64,000 bases of DNA, from NCBI GenBank assembly GCA_027036135.1, contig JALVSY010000007.1, forward strand, positions 934,880 through 998,879. The letters run 5' to 3'. Below the pieces are notes generated by a model that did not search any database, was not told where the DNA came from, and was given only the letters and a program-made list of their open reading frames with translations. Position numbers and translations under genes: made by a program. Origin of the DNA: Pyrodictiaceae archaeon. GTDB lineage: Archaea; Thermoproteota; Thermoprotei_A; Sulfolobales; Pyrodictiaceae. Shown here in pieces: positions 26,308 to 34,799 of this stretch. Positions within the stretch are counted from its first letter, which is position 1. Every line of letters starts with the position of its first letter.

Positions 26308-26788
26308 GACAACCTATGCGCGAAACCCCAGGCCTATTAAGCATCACGAGAAGGAAAAAAAGATAGTAGCAGCCCTCCTCTAATACTACGAGAGAAACGG
26401 AAAACAACAGGAAAACAACACAGCATAGCACCCATAACACTAGACCTCCACTGGATGTGGCATATACTAGAAGAAATAGAAAGGATAAGAAACACTGTAA
26501 ACGCGATAAAAAGCAGTAGGGATGGACGCCTACAAGATGTACACCTCACTCCTAGACGCAACAAACTTCAACGAAAACGGACTACTAAGACACGGGGTCA
26601 TCAACAAGCTATACGAGGCGAAAAGAACACTACTGGTGGAGACAAGGTGCACCGGTATAGTGAGCAGCGGCTGATCATCTATTACATCACCTTATTAGTA
26701 GGATGGTAGGTTTCTCTGTTTTGGCATGGTGTTTCCCTGAGCTAAGAGTATTAGCGCTCTCCTAGGTAGGGATAAGCACGGGGAGACG
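26308..26788. other. Gene-poor interval of about 480 bases, possibly a gene remnant
   Basis: No full-size gene is visible here. The plus strand holds a short open frame (26522-26674) and, in another frame just before it, about 27 codons that look protein-like (ILEEIERIRNTVNAIKSS). The two could be pieces of one decayed gene separated by a frameshift. No repeats, IS ends or strong stem-loops were seen. The interval separates the conserved topoisomerase gene from the MNT/HEPN pair, which is typical accessory cargo. Confidence 0.4.
26522..26674 (+). CDS. Short open frame, possible small protein or remnant
   Basis: ATG 26522 to TGA 26674 encodes 50 residues (begins MDAYKMYTSLLDATNF, ends GIVSSG). 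Amino acid composition and codon choice look like nearby genes, with a helical middle part. No family is recognised and no clear ribosome binding site precedes it, although AGTAGGG lies just upstream. A protein-like stretch in another frame ends at the same place, so this may be the downstream part of a frameshifted gene. Confidence 0.28.
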   Translation: MDAYKMYTSLLDATNFNENGLLRHGVINKLYEAKRTLLVETRCTGIVSSG

Positions 26789-27133
26789 GTGCGCAAAACA
26801 ACGACTAAAGATGTCCTAGAATTAATCAAGAGAGTCGTATTGGAGGAGGCTGGGAAGTTAGGAGTCAGAGTGGAGAGGATCATATTGTTTGGTAGTCGTG
26901 CAAGGGGGGATTATCGCGAGGACAGTGACTACGACATACTAGTAGTTGTGAGTGAGAGGCTCGACTGGAGGGTGAAGAGAAGACTATCGTTAATGATTCG
27001 CAGAAGACTGGTAAGGGAACTTGGAATACCCGTAGACCTCGTGATAGTATCGCTTCGCTACTGGGAAGAGTATAAGGATGTCCCTGGAACCGTGTTGTAC
27101 CCGGCAGAGAGAGAGGGAATAGTGATTGCATAG
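26789..27133 (+). CDS. Minimal nucleotidyltransferase (MNT), antitoxin-type
   Basis: The 114-residue protein has the MNT signature ILFGSRARGDYREDSDYDILV (about residues 31-51) with the GS motif and the two aspartates needed for metal and nucleotide binding. Together with the HEPN gene that overlaps its end, it forms the two-gene MNT/HEPN unit common in archaea. In characterised examples the MNT protein nucleotidylates (AMPylates) the HEPN partner and neutralises it. Start is GTG at 26789 following GGGGAGACG. The catalytic motif is intact. Confidence 0.85.
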   Translation: MRKTTTKDVLELIKRVVLEEAGKLGVRVERIILFGSRARGDYREDSDYDILVVVSERLDWRVKRRLSLMIRRRLVRELGIPVDLVIVSLRYWEEYKDVPGTVLYPAEREGIVIA

Positions 27134-27491
27134 AATATCCTGCAACTGGATAGCGAACGCAGAGAAGGATCTCAAATGGGCCGAGAGAATGCTAGGGGAA
27201 GGAGACTACGACTACTCATCCTTTCACTGCCAACAAGCCGCCGAGAAAGCCTTGAAAGCCCTATTAATAGCATTGGGGCGTCAGCCGCCAAAGACACACT
27301 CAATAGAACATCTACTTAACCTTATAGAGAAAGAGGGCATAAGCGTGAGAGAAGTCTGGGAAGCGGCAAGGCTCACAGACTACGCCGTGGAAGCGAGATA
27401 CCCTGACTTCGAAGAACCAGTAACAGAGAAGGAGGCCGAGAAAGCACTACATTTAGCAAAAGCTGTTCTGAAATGGGTAAGGAGAGGCTAA
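27126..27491 (+). CDS. HEPN-domain protein, partner of MNT
   Basis: This helical 121-residue protein has the HEPN family pattern: W near the start (NWIANAEKDLKWAE), then SSFHCQQAAEKALKALLIALG, the THSIEHLL element and ARYPDFEEP. The RNase motif R-x4-6-H of classical HEPN toxins is not visible after ARYPDFEE, so ribonuclease activity is doubtful; it resembles the non-canonical HEPN group found with MNT proteins. Start is TTG at 27126, overlapping the MNT gene by 8 bases, which implies translational coupling. It is followed by the convergent rpoK. Confidence 0.85.
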   Translation: MHRISCNWIANAEKDLKWAERMLGEGDYDYSSFHCQQAAEKALKALLIALGRQPPKTHSIEHLLNLIEKEGISVREVWEAARLTDYAVEARYPDFEEPVTEKEAEKALHLAKAVLKWVRRG

Positions 27492-27543
27492 AGGAGATGG
27501 GAATAGTGTGTTAAGGTACCGAGTTTATATTCTTGGACTTGAT

Positions 27544-27849
27544 CTAGTGTGGTCGTAGTTTGTCTAGTATGAGTAGCCATTTTAGTGGGATTGGCTGTAC
27601 TTTTCCTCCCCTTGTGTACCTCACTATGGTCATTGGTAGTGCTTCTGCCTCGAGCTCCGCCTTTGCTAGGAGTACCGGGTCTTCCCGGACATGCTTGGGC
27701 AGGGAAGACGTGTCTATGAGGACTGGCGCGCCCATGCTTATTTGTAGCGCTCTAGCACCTATTACCCTGGCTCTCTCAAACCTTGTTAGCCAGGGAGGAC
27801 CGATCTCGATTTTCTTCTTGAGCTCCTCAATGCTCAGTTCTTCGCCCAT
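27544..27849 (-). CDS. rpoK: DNA-directed RNA polymerase subunit K (Rpb6 homologue)
   Basis: The product contains the RpoK/Rpb6/omega core [24 protein letters not shown], here split by its usual conserved residues R-x-E-x-A-R-x-x-x-x-R-A, followed by the VRYTRGGK and PIPL segment. RpoK assembles with the largest polymerase subunit. I chose the ATG at 27849, which gives about 101 residues; a TTG at 27909 would add 20 residues that are not conserved. It lies between the MNT/HEPN pair and the thermosome gene. Confidence 0.9.
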   Translation of the reverse strand: MGEELSIEELKKKIEIGPPWLTRFERARVIGARALQISMGAPVLIDTSSLPKHVREDPVLLAKAELEAEALPMTIVRYTRGGKVQPIPLKWLLILDKLRPH

Positions 27850-28042
27850 GCTAGGCGCCCCTGCACCTAGGTCTTTTCCTAGGGAGAAAATAGAACTTGT
27901 CCTAAACAAGCCTACCTATGTAGTGAGTAGTAGTCGAGGAAAAGAACTTCTATGGATGAGGCGGCGAAGCCCTGGTTTAAAAACCCTAGAGGATGTCTTT
28001 AGGGAGATTAGTTTGTTGTTTAGAGAAGAAATCCTTGGCTGT

Positions 28043-29713
28043 TTACTCTTCTTTTCCTCCCTTCTTGCCCTTCTTCTCCTCGGTCTTCGGTGTCGCTGCT
28101 ATTACGTCGTCGATCTTGAGGATCGTTGTTGCTGCCTCGGTTGCGCTCTTTAGTACTTGCTCCTTTACTAGTATTGGCTCGATTACATTGATCTTTGTCA
28201 TATCTTCCTCGATCTTGGATCTTAGTACGTCGATGCCTGCTGTTGTCTTGCCCTCGCTGTGTAGCTTCCTTAGATCCATGAGTGCCTGTAGTGCATCCAT
28301 TCCAGCGCTCTCTGCTAGTATCATTGGTATCTCCTCTAGTGCGTCAGCGTATGCCTCTACTGCTAGCTGCTCCTTGCCGCCTAGGCTCTCTGCGAACTTC
28401 CTTAGTCTGAGGGCTAGCTCTACCTCAACTGCGCCACCGCCTGGTACTATTATTGGCTTCCTTAGCACGTTTCTTAGTACGTGTAGTGCGTCCTGTATGT
28501 TCCTCTCAGCCTCGTCTAGTACCATGTCGTTGGCGCCGCGTAGGAGTATTGTTACTGCCTTGGGGTTGGGGCAGCCCTCGATGAATATCATTTTGTCGTT
28601 GCCTACTTTTCTCTCCTCTACTAGCTTAGCGAAGCCTAGGTCCTCGGGCTTGAGGTCTCTTAGGCTGCTTACTATCTTGCCTCCGGTAGCGTACTCTAGT
28701 TTCTCGAGGTCGCTTCTCTTTACTCTTCTTACTGCCATTATTCCTTTCTTTGCTAGGAAGTGCTGTGCTACCTCATCAATACCCTTCTGAGTAATAACCA
28801 CTATACCAGCCTTGCTCGGGTCAACACCTTCTCTCTTCATACGCTCGACAGCGACCTCGTAGATTCTGTCAACCATCTCTTTTAGTATTCTTGCCTCTTC
28901 GTCTAGGAATGCCTTTATCTGCTCGGGTGAGGTTATGTTGATCTTTGCGGTTATCTCTGGTTTTTCTACTTCTAGTGGTGCGTCTAGTAGTACTATGTAG
29001 GCGTTCTCAACCCTCTTAGGCATACCAGGGTGAACAACCTCCTTATCAAGAACGATGCCCTCTACTAGCCTGCTGTCGAGTATGCTTCCGCCCTTCTTCT
29101 TCTCGATCTTTATTCTGTCAATCTTTACATCGTAGGTCCCGTCGGGCTTCTTGTCTGCTACTCTTAGCACTGCTTCTACTGCCATCTCGGTTAGTTTTTC
29201 TAAGTCAGCGCCGCTTCCAACGTACTTGCTGTAGAGGCTTGTCGCGGCTATTCTTTTCAGTGTGTCGCGGTCTTCTACGTTGACCTTTATGCCTATGTTG
29301 CCTAGCTCTTGTAGTGCGAAGTCTAGGGCCTTCTTGTAGCCCTCGATTATTGTTGTTGGGTGTATGTTCTGGTCTAGTAGGTTCTCGGCTCTGTCTAGGA
29401 GCATGCCTGCTAGTACTACTGCGCTTGTTGTGCCGTCACCTACCTCGGCGTCTTGAGCCTTTGCTACCTCTACTAGTAGCTTTGCTGCTGGGTGCTGGAT
29501 CTCCATCTCCTTTAGTATTGTTGCTCCATCATTGGTTATTGTTACGTCCCCGAAGCTATCTACGAGCATTTTGTCGAGGCCGCGTGGCCCGAGGCTTGTC
29601 TTGAGTACTTCGGCGAGGACCTTCGCCGCGAGTATGTTGCTTCTTAGAGCCTCTCTACCATATACGCGCTGTGTTCCCTCTTTGAGTACAAGTACTGGTA
29701 CGCCAAGCGCCAT
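28043..29713 (-). CDS. Thermosome subunit (group II chaperonin)
   Basis: The 556-residue protein is a CCT/thermosome-type chaperonin. It has the nucleotide-binding motifs LGPRGLDKM and [10 protein letters not shown], the apical domain, and the C-terminal equatorial motif VPGGGAVE. It ends in a lysine- and glutamate-rich tail ([10 protein letters not shown]) rather than the GGM repeats seen in some members. It folds proteins in a built-in-lid double ring and is usually very abundant in hyperthermophiles. A strong TATA box (29777-29785) and GGGGTG before the ATG support high expression. Only one of the two or three subunits usual in crenarchaea is in the window. Confidence 0.96.
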   Translation of the reverse strand: MALGVPVLVLKEGTQRVYGREALRSNILAAKVLAEVLKTSLGPRGLDKMLVDSFGDVTITNDGATILKEMEIQHPAAKLLVEVAKAQDAEVGDGTTSAVVLAGMLLDRAENLLDQNIHPTTIIEGYKKALDFALQELGNIGIKVNVEDRDTLKRIAATSLYSKYVGSGADLEKLTEMAVEAVLRVADKKPDGTYDVKIDRIKIEKKKGGSILDSRLVEGIVLDKEVVHPGMPKRVENAYIVLLDAPLEVEKPEITAKINITSPEQIKAFLDEEARILKEMVDRIYEVAVERMKREGVDPSKAGIVVITQKGIDEVAQHFLAKKGIMAVRRVKRSDLEKLEYATGGKIVSSLRDLKPEDLGFAKLVEERKVGNDKMIFIEGCPNPKAVTILLRGANDMVLDEAERNIQDALHVLRNVLRKPIIVPGGGAVEVELALRLRKFAESLGGKEQLAVEAYADALEEIPMILAESAGMDALQALMDLRKLHSEGKTTAGIDVLRSKIEEDMTKINVIEPILVKEQVLKSATEAATTILKIDDVIAATPKTEEKKGKKGGKEE

Positions 29714-29776
29714 TATGTTACACCCCTTACCCGTAACCCTCTCTTAGCCGTGTGTAGGTTGCCTTCCCGGCCGCTT

Positions 29777-29785
29777 CTATATAAG
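29777..29785 (-). promoter_or_regulatory. TATA box for the thermosome gene
   Basis: Reading the minus strand, CTTATATAG lies about 64-72 bases before the ATG at 29713, preceded by an A-rich BRE-like segment. Transcription would start about 25 bases downstream, leaving a leader that ends in the GGGGTG ribosome binding site. Confidence 0.6.
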
Positions 29786-29840
29786 TATTTCGCAGAATAG
29801 TGTGATAGGCGCTACAAGAGAAATAGATACGCAAACTGAG

Positions 29841-30212
29841 CTAGAACCTTAGAGAAATCCCCAGAGAGCGAGGAGTAAGTCCACGCGAACGAAGAGCGTA
29901 TAAGATGCCGCGTCGTATAGCATGTTTATCACTCATAGGATTGAAGAAGAACCCTATCTGTTCCCATATTTGCTCTCCCTTATAGTAGAGCCTAAGCCTT
30001 GGCAAGGTATCGCCCAAGCTAGGACTCCTCTCAGCACTAGCTGCATCTATCTTGACGACGAGTATCGCTGGTTCAACATAGTAAGAGATATCATCAAGCA
30101 ACGAGGAGATGTACCTACCCATGGGGTTCGTGGAGTCAAAGACACCCACTAAGACTATCTTATTCTCACGTATAATCCTCTCAGCATCACTCCATGTCTT
30201 AGCATCTATCAA
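29841..30212 (-). CDS. Thioredoxin-fold protein without the CxxC active site
   Basis: The 123-residue sequence follows a thioredoxin fold: strand KIVLVGVFD, then DSTNPMGRY where thioredoxins have WCxxC, strand VVKIDAASAER, the cis-proline region LPRLRLYYKG, and helix AIRRGILYAL. No cysteine is present at the active-site position, so it cannot act as a dithiol reductase; a structural or binding role is likely. Start is TTG at 30212, overlapping the stop of the upstream gene by 4 bases, so the two are probably translationally coupled. Fold assignment is from pattern reading and is tentative. Confidence 0.6.
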   Translation of the reverse strand: MIDAKTWSDAERIIRENKIVLVGVFDSTNPMGRYISSLLDDISYYVEPAILVVKIDAASAERSPSLGDTLPRLRLYYKGEQIWEQIGFFFNPMSDKHAIRRGILYALRSRGLTPRSLGISLRF

Positions 30213-31057
30213 TACTCACCTGACCCCATTACTTCTTTTTTCTCAACCAAGAGGCTCTTAAGCAAATTACGCTCATCTTTAGATAGGTGTAGAACAACCT
30301 CTCCACGTTCTGGCTGCATACTCGGAGGCTTAATGGATTCACCAACTACTACATACCCTTTCTCGATGGCTTCTTCAACATCTCTCGGCGAATAAAGCTC
30401 CACGAACTCTACGAGCTTCTCCCGGAAGTCTATGGCTTCCTTAATTTCCTTTTCTGAAAGCTCTCTACCGCACACCATGCATACTAGATCCGGAGTTACA
30501 GCGCGGAAACCACAATAAGGACAAGCTATTGGTGTAGGTGAGCCGTATCTCTCCCAGATGGCCCTGAGTAGAGGGATTAGGTCCTCTCTCCCCAGCCTCT
30601 TAGCCTCTCTATAGAGCCTAGGCATATACTTTGCAGCAACCCCTTCTCCATAGCTCGCAACGAACTCCAGCTGCTCCGGAGTAAGTTTATCGAATTTCTC
30701 GAGAAGATACGCAGATACAAGCACGTAAACATGCTTACTGGTGGCTATAATCCTTGAAATTATAGCATCCTTTGAGGGCCTCGATGAGTACCGTTCTAGA
30801 AGCCCCTCAATAACTGGTCGCAGAGCCTCAATGAGCTGCTCCCGTGAAAGCCCGAGAAGATCAAGCCCTAGCCTAGATGCTATATCGTCAACCATGCTCT
30901 CTAGTAGCTTAACGGGATCAATCTTTACAGAGGCTCTCGGACGTACACCTCTATGGCTTGTTCTCTTTTTACTTGACTTGCTAGACTGGGTTGAGGGGGA
31001 TAGGCTAGTGTCAAGAGTCTTTACTCCGCGTGCTCTCCTTCGTCTACCACGAGGCAA
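30209..31057 (-). CDS. Zinc-ribbon protein of unknown function
   Basis: I do not recognise this 282-residue protein. It starts with a serine-, arginine- and lysine-rich segment (first 45 residues, likely disordered and basic), then an all-helical central region, and a zinc ribbon made of CPYCG and CMVCG around residues 178-200. The C-terminal part is charged. The basic tail plus zinc ribbon suggests nucleic acid binding. Start TTG 31057. Its stop overlaps the start of the thioredoxin-like gene, so a joint function is plausible but unproven. Confidence 0.65.
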   Translation of the reverse strand: MPRGRRRRARGVKTLDTSLSPSTQSSKSSKKRTSHRGVRPRASVKIDPVKLLESMVDDIASRLGLDLLGLSREQLIEALRPVIEGLLERYSSRPSKDAIISRIIATSKHVYVLVSAYLLEKFDKLTPEQLEFVASYGEGVAAKYMPRLYREAKRLGREDLIPLLRAIWERYGSPTPIACPYCGFRAVTPDLVCMVCGRELSEKEIKEAIDFREKLVEFVELYSPRDVEEAIEKGYVVVGESIKPPSMQPERGEVVLHLSKDERNLLKSLLVEKKEVMGSGEY

Positions 31058-31289
31058 TCAGCACCAAGCCCGAAGAGAGAAGTGATACAAGTAACCCCTT
31101 TTTAGCATCAAAGCCTGGATAGAGAGCAACATTAATTCTAGGCAAGGAACCCAATGGAGAGCAAGGGGGAGATGTTGTCACTTGCCCCCCGCGACCCTTG
31201 GCAGGGGATGACGACATTACCGCGAACAGAACCCCCACTTTTCTACGAGGCTTCCTCAGCAATAATGGGCAGCGATCTTTGCTTCTTGC

Positions 31290-31607
31290 CTAATAATACT
31301 CGTCGTACCAGTCATGTTCTCGCCTAACATATATTGCGCCATTTTTTGCAGCATAGCGGCTAATTATGTAGCTAAGTACTATTTCTAGTTGCTTCTTCCT
31401 CCTCCTAGCATTGCGAAGAACTCTCTCGAGATCCTCGAACGTAAAGTTTTTACCCTTAAACCAGGCCTTACTGAGCCTTCGATATATGTATCGGAGCAGC
31501 TCCTCGTACTCGTCTTCAAGGTCAACATTATAACGATACTTGTACACTATTTCTTCAATCAAGTCCCCGAGATACTTATCGACAAGCATTAGCGCGTCTT
31601 CTTCCAT
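31290..31607 (-). CDS. Small charged helical protein of unknown function
   Basis: The 105-residue product is almost entirely helical and strongly charged (ELLRYIYRRLSKAW, then LRNARRRKKQLEIVL) with an aromatic C-terminus (HDWYDEYY). No family is recognised. Codon use and the clean ATG start at 31607 make it a likely real gene. It is on the same strand as the two genes downstream, separated from them by 232 bases in which I see no gene. Confidence 0.55.
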   Translation of the reverse strand: MEEDALMLVDKYLGDLIEEIVYKYRYNVDLEDEYEELLRYIYRRLSKAWFKGKNFTFEDLERVLRNARRRKKQLEIVLSYIISRYAAKNGAIYVRREHDWYDEYY

Positions 31608-31980
31608 GGCACTGCACTCCAGTATGGCTACTATCTTCGAGCTACACCCTATAACTTCTTCCCCTCATGGTAGTCCCATGCGTTGTATAGGAGCAAGAAG
31701 GAGAGGCTCAGAGGCTACCATTATCCTCATAGAGCACTGTATCTCGGCTATACCGGGCTCAGCACAGCCCCTTGGAAATATCGGAGTAGCCGGGGATTAA
31801 TGAACATAGTGATAACAAGGTATGCCGGGGAGACAAGGGCTCAGTATGCTCGTGCGTCCTCACATGAGCCTAGTCCTAGGTATCCGGGGAGTCATCACAG
31901 CCCGCTCGGAGTTCGAGACAAGGTAATCAAGGTATAAATAAAATTAGCTAGCTCTCGTATCATTAACGTGGCGAGCTTCT
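31608..31980. other. Interval with two possible small open frames and the promoter of the phosphorylase gene
   Basis: On the plus strand, ATG 31625 to TAA 31800 (58 codons, begins MATIFELHPITSSP) is followed by ATG 31800 to TAA 31937 (45 codons, begins MNIVITRYAGETRA), overlapping by one base as TAATG. Neither has a recognised family or a strong ribosome binding site. The second stop lies in the TATA box at 31933, so the frames, if translated, end where the next promoter begins. They may be chance frames. Confidence 0.25.
31933..31943 (+). promoter_or_regulatory. TATA box for the nucleoside phosphorylase gene
   Basis: TATAAATAAAA at 31933-31943 lies 38-48 bases before the ATG at 31981. A transcript would start near 31960 and carry a short leader of about 20 bases. 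The element is a near-consensus archaeal TATA box in otherwise mixed sequence. Confidence 0.65.
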
Positions 31981-32715
31981 ATGAAGCCCCAGCATATAAG
32001 GATAGAACCTAGCCAATTAGCTGAAAAAGTTGTTGTTGTAGGTGACCCTGCAAGAGCTAAGTACTTAGCAGAGCATTTTCTTGATGACGCTGAGCTAGTT
32101 AATACAGAGCGCTGTTTCAACATATATACTGGCTACTATAGGGGCGAGAGGATAAGCGTAGCTGTTCATGGCATAGGCGCAGCCTCGGCAGCAATAGTAT
32201 TTGAGGAGCTCCGAATGCTCGGGGCCAAGGTAATGATACGCTTAGGGACAGCAGGGGGTCTCATACCACAGCTAGACATAGGTGACGCGGTAGTAGCTAC
32301 TGGTGCAGCCTATATACATGGTGGCACCATAGGATCCTATGTACCAGATGCGTGCATGGTTGCTGCACCGAATCCAATACTAACAGCAAAGCTATACGAG
32401 AAAGCAGAGAACATTCATGGCCGTGTATTCCTCGGCCCTGTCTTTAGTAGTGACGCATTCTATGCAGAGGATAAGGACTTCGTAGCCAAGTGGTCGAGGA
32501 GGGGGATAATAGCTGTTGAAATGGAGGTAGCGGCACTTTACTCCCTAGCAGCTATGAGAGGATTCGATGCCTCAGCCCTCCTAGTAATCTCTGATAACCT
32601 AGCTGTACCAGGCAAAGAGGAACTAAAGCACCATAAAGAGCTAGAACCCTATGTAGAGAAGGCCGCAAAAGCTGTATTTGAGACTCTCCGAGAATACAAG
32701 CCGATAAGCAAGTAG
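31981..32715 (+). CDS. Nucleoside phosphorylase (purine/uridine phosphorylase family)
   Basis: The 244-residue protein belongs to the hexameric NP-I family. The phosphate-binding VVVGDPARAKYLAE lies near the N-terminus, VHGIGAAS in the middle, and the family signature GTAGGL follows; the ribose-contact segment AVEMEVAALY and ISDNL complete the set. These enzymes split nucleosides with phosphate to give ribose 1-phosphate and a base. Archaeal members act on purines, uridine or methylthioadenosine, and I cannot choose among them here; the methylthioribose 1-phosphate isomerase at the end of the window would use the product of the last. It has its own TATA box. Confidence 0.88.
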   Translation: MKPQHIRIEPSQLAEKVVVVGDPARAKYLAEHFLDDAELVNTERCFNIYTGYYRGERISVAVHGIGAASAAIVFEELRMLGAKVMIRLGTAGGLIPQLDIGDAVVATGAAYIHGGTIGSYVPDACMVAAPNPILTAKLYEKAENIHGRVFLGPVFSSDAFYAEDKDFVAKWSRRGIIAVEMEVAALYSLAAMRGFDASALLVISDNLAVPGKEELKHHKELEPYVEKAAKAVFETLREYKPISK

Positions 32716-32786
32716 TACCCCTCACTACTCTCATACTTTTATGGCCGCTGACGACGCCTTGGACGCACTGACTGGTGAGGTAAGCC

Positions 32787-33152
32787 GTGGTCGCTGAGGC
32801 CGATCCCAGGGAATACAAGGACTTACTTAGGTCCAAGGGGCTAAGAGTTGAGGAAAGGAAATCAGCTCAGAAAACCCTCGATGGCAATGTTCTAGGTTAC
32901 CACACGGTTACTGGTTATCGCGAAGGAGCATATAAGATAAGCATACGTCTAAGCCCGGAGCCAAAAACAATACACTTCGTAGTAAATGCGAAAGATAATG
33001 CAGCAGCTAGTAGACTTGCGGACAAACTCGACGACGAACTAGGTATACTAAGTGATGTAGATAACGAAGTTGTACGCGGACAGACACGCCATGTCACTAA
33101 GAACGTAGTGAAAAGAATCGTTGAACTAGCAGAGGAGGCAACACATTCATGA
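32787..33152 (+). CDS. Unrecognised small protein, first of a coupled pair
   Basis: I do not recognise this 121-residue, charged alpha/beta protein. The N-terminal half is basic (RSKGLRVEERKSAQKTL) and the C-terminal half has an acidic helix and KNVVKRIVELAEEA. Start is GTG 32787 with GGTGAGG six bases upstream. Its stop overlaps the next gene's start by 4 bases (ATGA), so the two are translated together. No domain or motif identifies a function. Confidence 0.6.
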   Translation: MVAEADPREYKDLLRSKGLRVEERKSAQKTLDGNVLGYHTVTGYREGAYKISIRLSPEPKTIHFVVNAKDNAAASRLADKLDDELGILSDVDNEVVRGQTRHVTKNVVKRIVELAEEATHS

Positions 33153-34198
33153 ATTACAACCCATGCAATTCTTTGCTAACGGTGCTAAGCGATATAACCG
33201 AGTCATTACCGTATTGCCGCGTCTTGTCAACTATATTATCAGAGCCAAATATCCCCTCAGTACTGAAAGCGCTAGGAATAAAGGAAATAGAGTGCTCAGA
33301 CAAATTATCACAAATCATGCCCCCTTTAAGTATGACAAGAAGCTTGGTCTTAAGAGGGCTTAGCGGCGACGAGATAACACTAAGACAGGGTTCTCAGGGA
33401 GGCGCTCTTATCGCTGACCTACCATTGCTACATCCGCCAAGGATTTATCGCGGCCCGCTCTACAGCTACATGAGAGGCATACTTAGCAAGCTAGCTAATG
33501 AACTAGGTGCGGAGAAACCTCCGCTGGTTGCCGACGCTTTTATTCCGGGCATAAAGCGCCTATGTAGACCCAAGCTTGGATGTATGCCTAGGAGGCAGTA
33601 CAACTACCTTGACGAAAGAATAAGTATTGAGACACTTTATCCACGTATTGTCTGGCCAACGATACTTGGTTGGGCACGAGTTAGGCTAAGAAGCCAAGAG
33701 GAGTTTCTCTCTCCCTTTATCTGTGTGGGGCGCAGGGATCACTATCTTAACGTCTTATGCGTAGAGGAGAGATGTAGATTCAGTATTAGCCAAGAAGGAG
33801 TTATCAGAGTCATAGAGGGTGATGCAATCTATAGCCAGGGGACACGGTGCAACAAAACCAAGCTATACATAGACTATCTCATAGGCAATAGTTATAGTGA
33901 AGAATTCGAGGTCAAGAGGCCAGCCTTATGGTCGCCAACATTAGCTATACCTCTTGGTGCCAGTAAGACGGGGAATATGCTTGAGTTGTGTATATGGAAC
34001 CCTTACACTTTCCCCAAGCTTCACGAAGTGGTGATAGAGGACTACCGTATACAAAACGCATATGTGCACTCTAGTATCGATGAGTGGGAGCAACTAGAGC
34101 CTAACTATAACCGCGTAAACGTTGGAATACCTGGTCTCGGCCTAGCTAGGCTTCGCTTGGTGCTGCGTAAATTACCTCCTCTCCTGCGCAAGCGCTAG
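33149..34198 (+). CDS. Unrecognised protein, second of a coupled pair
   Basis: The 349-residue product has no signature I recognise. It contains many cysteines spread through the chain (for example VCVEERCRF-like segments and RLCRPKLGC), a mixed alpha/beta middle, and a beta-rich C-terminal third. There is no signal peptide or transmembrane span. The ATG at 33149 overlaps the upstream gene by 4 bases. Its stop overlaps the end of the convergent regulator gene by 4 bases, so this stretch is very compact. Confidence 0.55.
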   Translation: MNYNPCNSLLTVLSDITESLPYCRVLSTILSEPNIPSVLKALGIKEIECSDKLSQIMPPLSMTRSLVLRGLSGDEITLRQGSQGGALIADLPLLHPPRIYRGPLYSYMRGILSKLANELGAEKPPLVADAFIPGIKRLCRPKLGCMPRRQYNYLDERISIETLYPRIVWPTILGWARVRLRSQEEFLSPFICVGRRDHYLNVLCVEERCRFSISQEGVIRVIEGDAIYSQGTRCNKTKLYIDYLIGNSYSEEFEVKRPALWSPTLAIPLGASKTGNMLELCIWNPYTFPKLHEVVIEDYRIQNAYVHSSIDEWEQLEPNYNRVNVGIPGLGLARLRLVLRKLPPLLRKR

Positions 34199-34578
34199 TG
34201 GGCAGGTCCACTCACAGCACATTCTTCCTTATTGAAGCCTTGCTCAACCTTAGAGCGCAGTTTTGTACATATTTCGCATAAGTATTTTGATATAGTGTAC
34301 TCCTCTACTGTCCCGCTTATAATCTGCTCTGCTAACTTGCTTACGAGGCCGTAGAGCTCCTTGTCATTCAGTATTATGTCGACATAGTCTCTGCCTCTGC
34401 GTCCCAGTATGTAGTTTGATACAGCTGCAGGTGTTATCCTAAGTAGCTTAGCTGTACGATATATTGATAGCTCGTAGTCCTTTACTAGTACTATTGCTAG
34501 TGATGCTCGGATTGATGGAACATATTTCCTTACTGCTAGCTCGCAGGGCGTTACAAGGATTCCTGCAGACTTATCCAT
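34195..34578 (-). CDS. Predicted helix-turn-helix transcriptional regulator
   Basis: The 127-residue protein has a helix-turn-helix in the first half: RASLAIVLVKDYELSIYRTAKLLRITPAAVSNYI, with the second helix carrying the recognition residues, cut here into its two helices. The C-terminal part is helical with two cysteines (YLCEICTKL), possibly a metal site. It resembles a family of small archaeal regulators with this same layout. Start is ATG 34578. It is divergent from the disulfide oxidoreductase gene, which it might regulate; the 221-base gap between them is A+T-rich but shows no clear operator. Confidence 0.72.
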   Translation of the reverse strand: MDKSAGILVTPCELAVRKYVPSIRASLAIVLVKDYELSIYRTAKLLRITPAAVSNYILGRRGRDYVDIILNDKELYGLVSKLAEQIISGTVEEYTISKYLCEICTKLRSKVEQGFNKEECAVSGPAH

Positions 34579-34799
34579 AGCTAAAAGCCCATATATTCAC
34601 ACGTTAAGGAGTACCCCTTATAATAGCTTACCCCTCTGGATAACGCTTGTACAAGAAGGAACAAAAGTAGTAGAAGTCATATATTCTTCATAAATGATAT
34701 TATTTGTGGTAATACTTTAAGTTCTCCTAGCATTCATTATGGAAAGCCTCTAAAACTATTAGCCAGTAGCATCTCCGGGTAAAGAGGGGTGATTAGAGA
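34579..34799. other. Intergenic region between regulator and disulfide oxidoreductase
   Basis: This 221-base gap is A+T-rich and contains several TATA-like elements in both directions (for example CTTATAATAG near 34617). It must hold the promoters of the two divergent genes. I see no open frame, repeat or structured RNA in it. Confidence 0.4.

Noticed and set aside
26440-26470. Origin recognition box
   Set aside because: A TCCACTGGA core (TCCAGTGGA on the minus strand) occurs near 26450, but only the 9-base core matches, it stands alone, and a single such match is expected by chance in a window this size.
27993-28790. Long open frame (265 codons) on the strand opposite the thermosome gene
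   Set aside because: It is antisense to a clearly conserved chaperonin gene and its sequence is low-complexity serine- and leucine-rich, typical of a shadow.
31044-31262. 72-codon minus-strand frame upstream of the zinc-ribbon gene
   Set aside because: It overlaps the start of that gene out of frame, has a biased composition and no clear start signal; I see nothing else in this 230-base gap.
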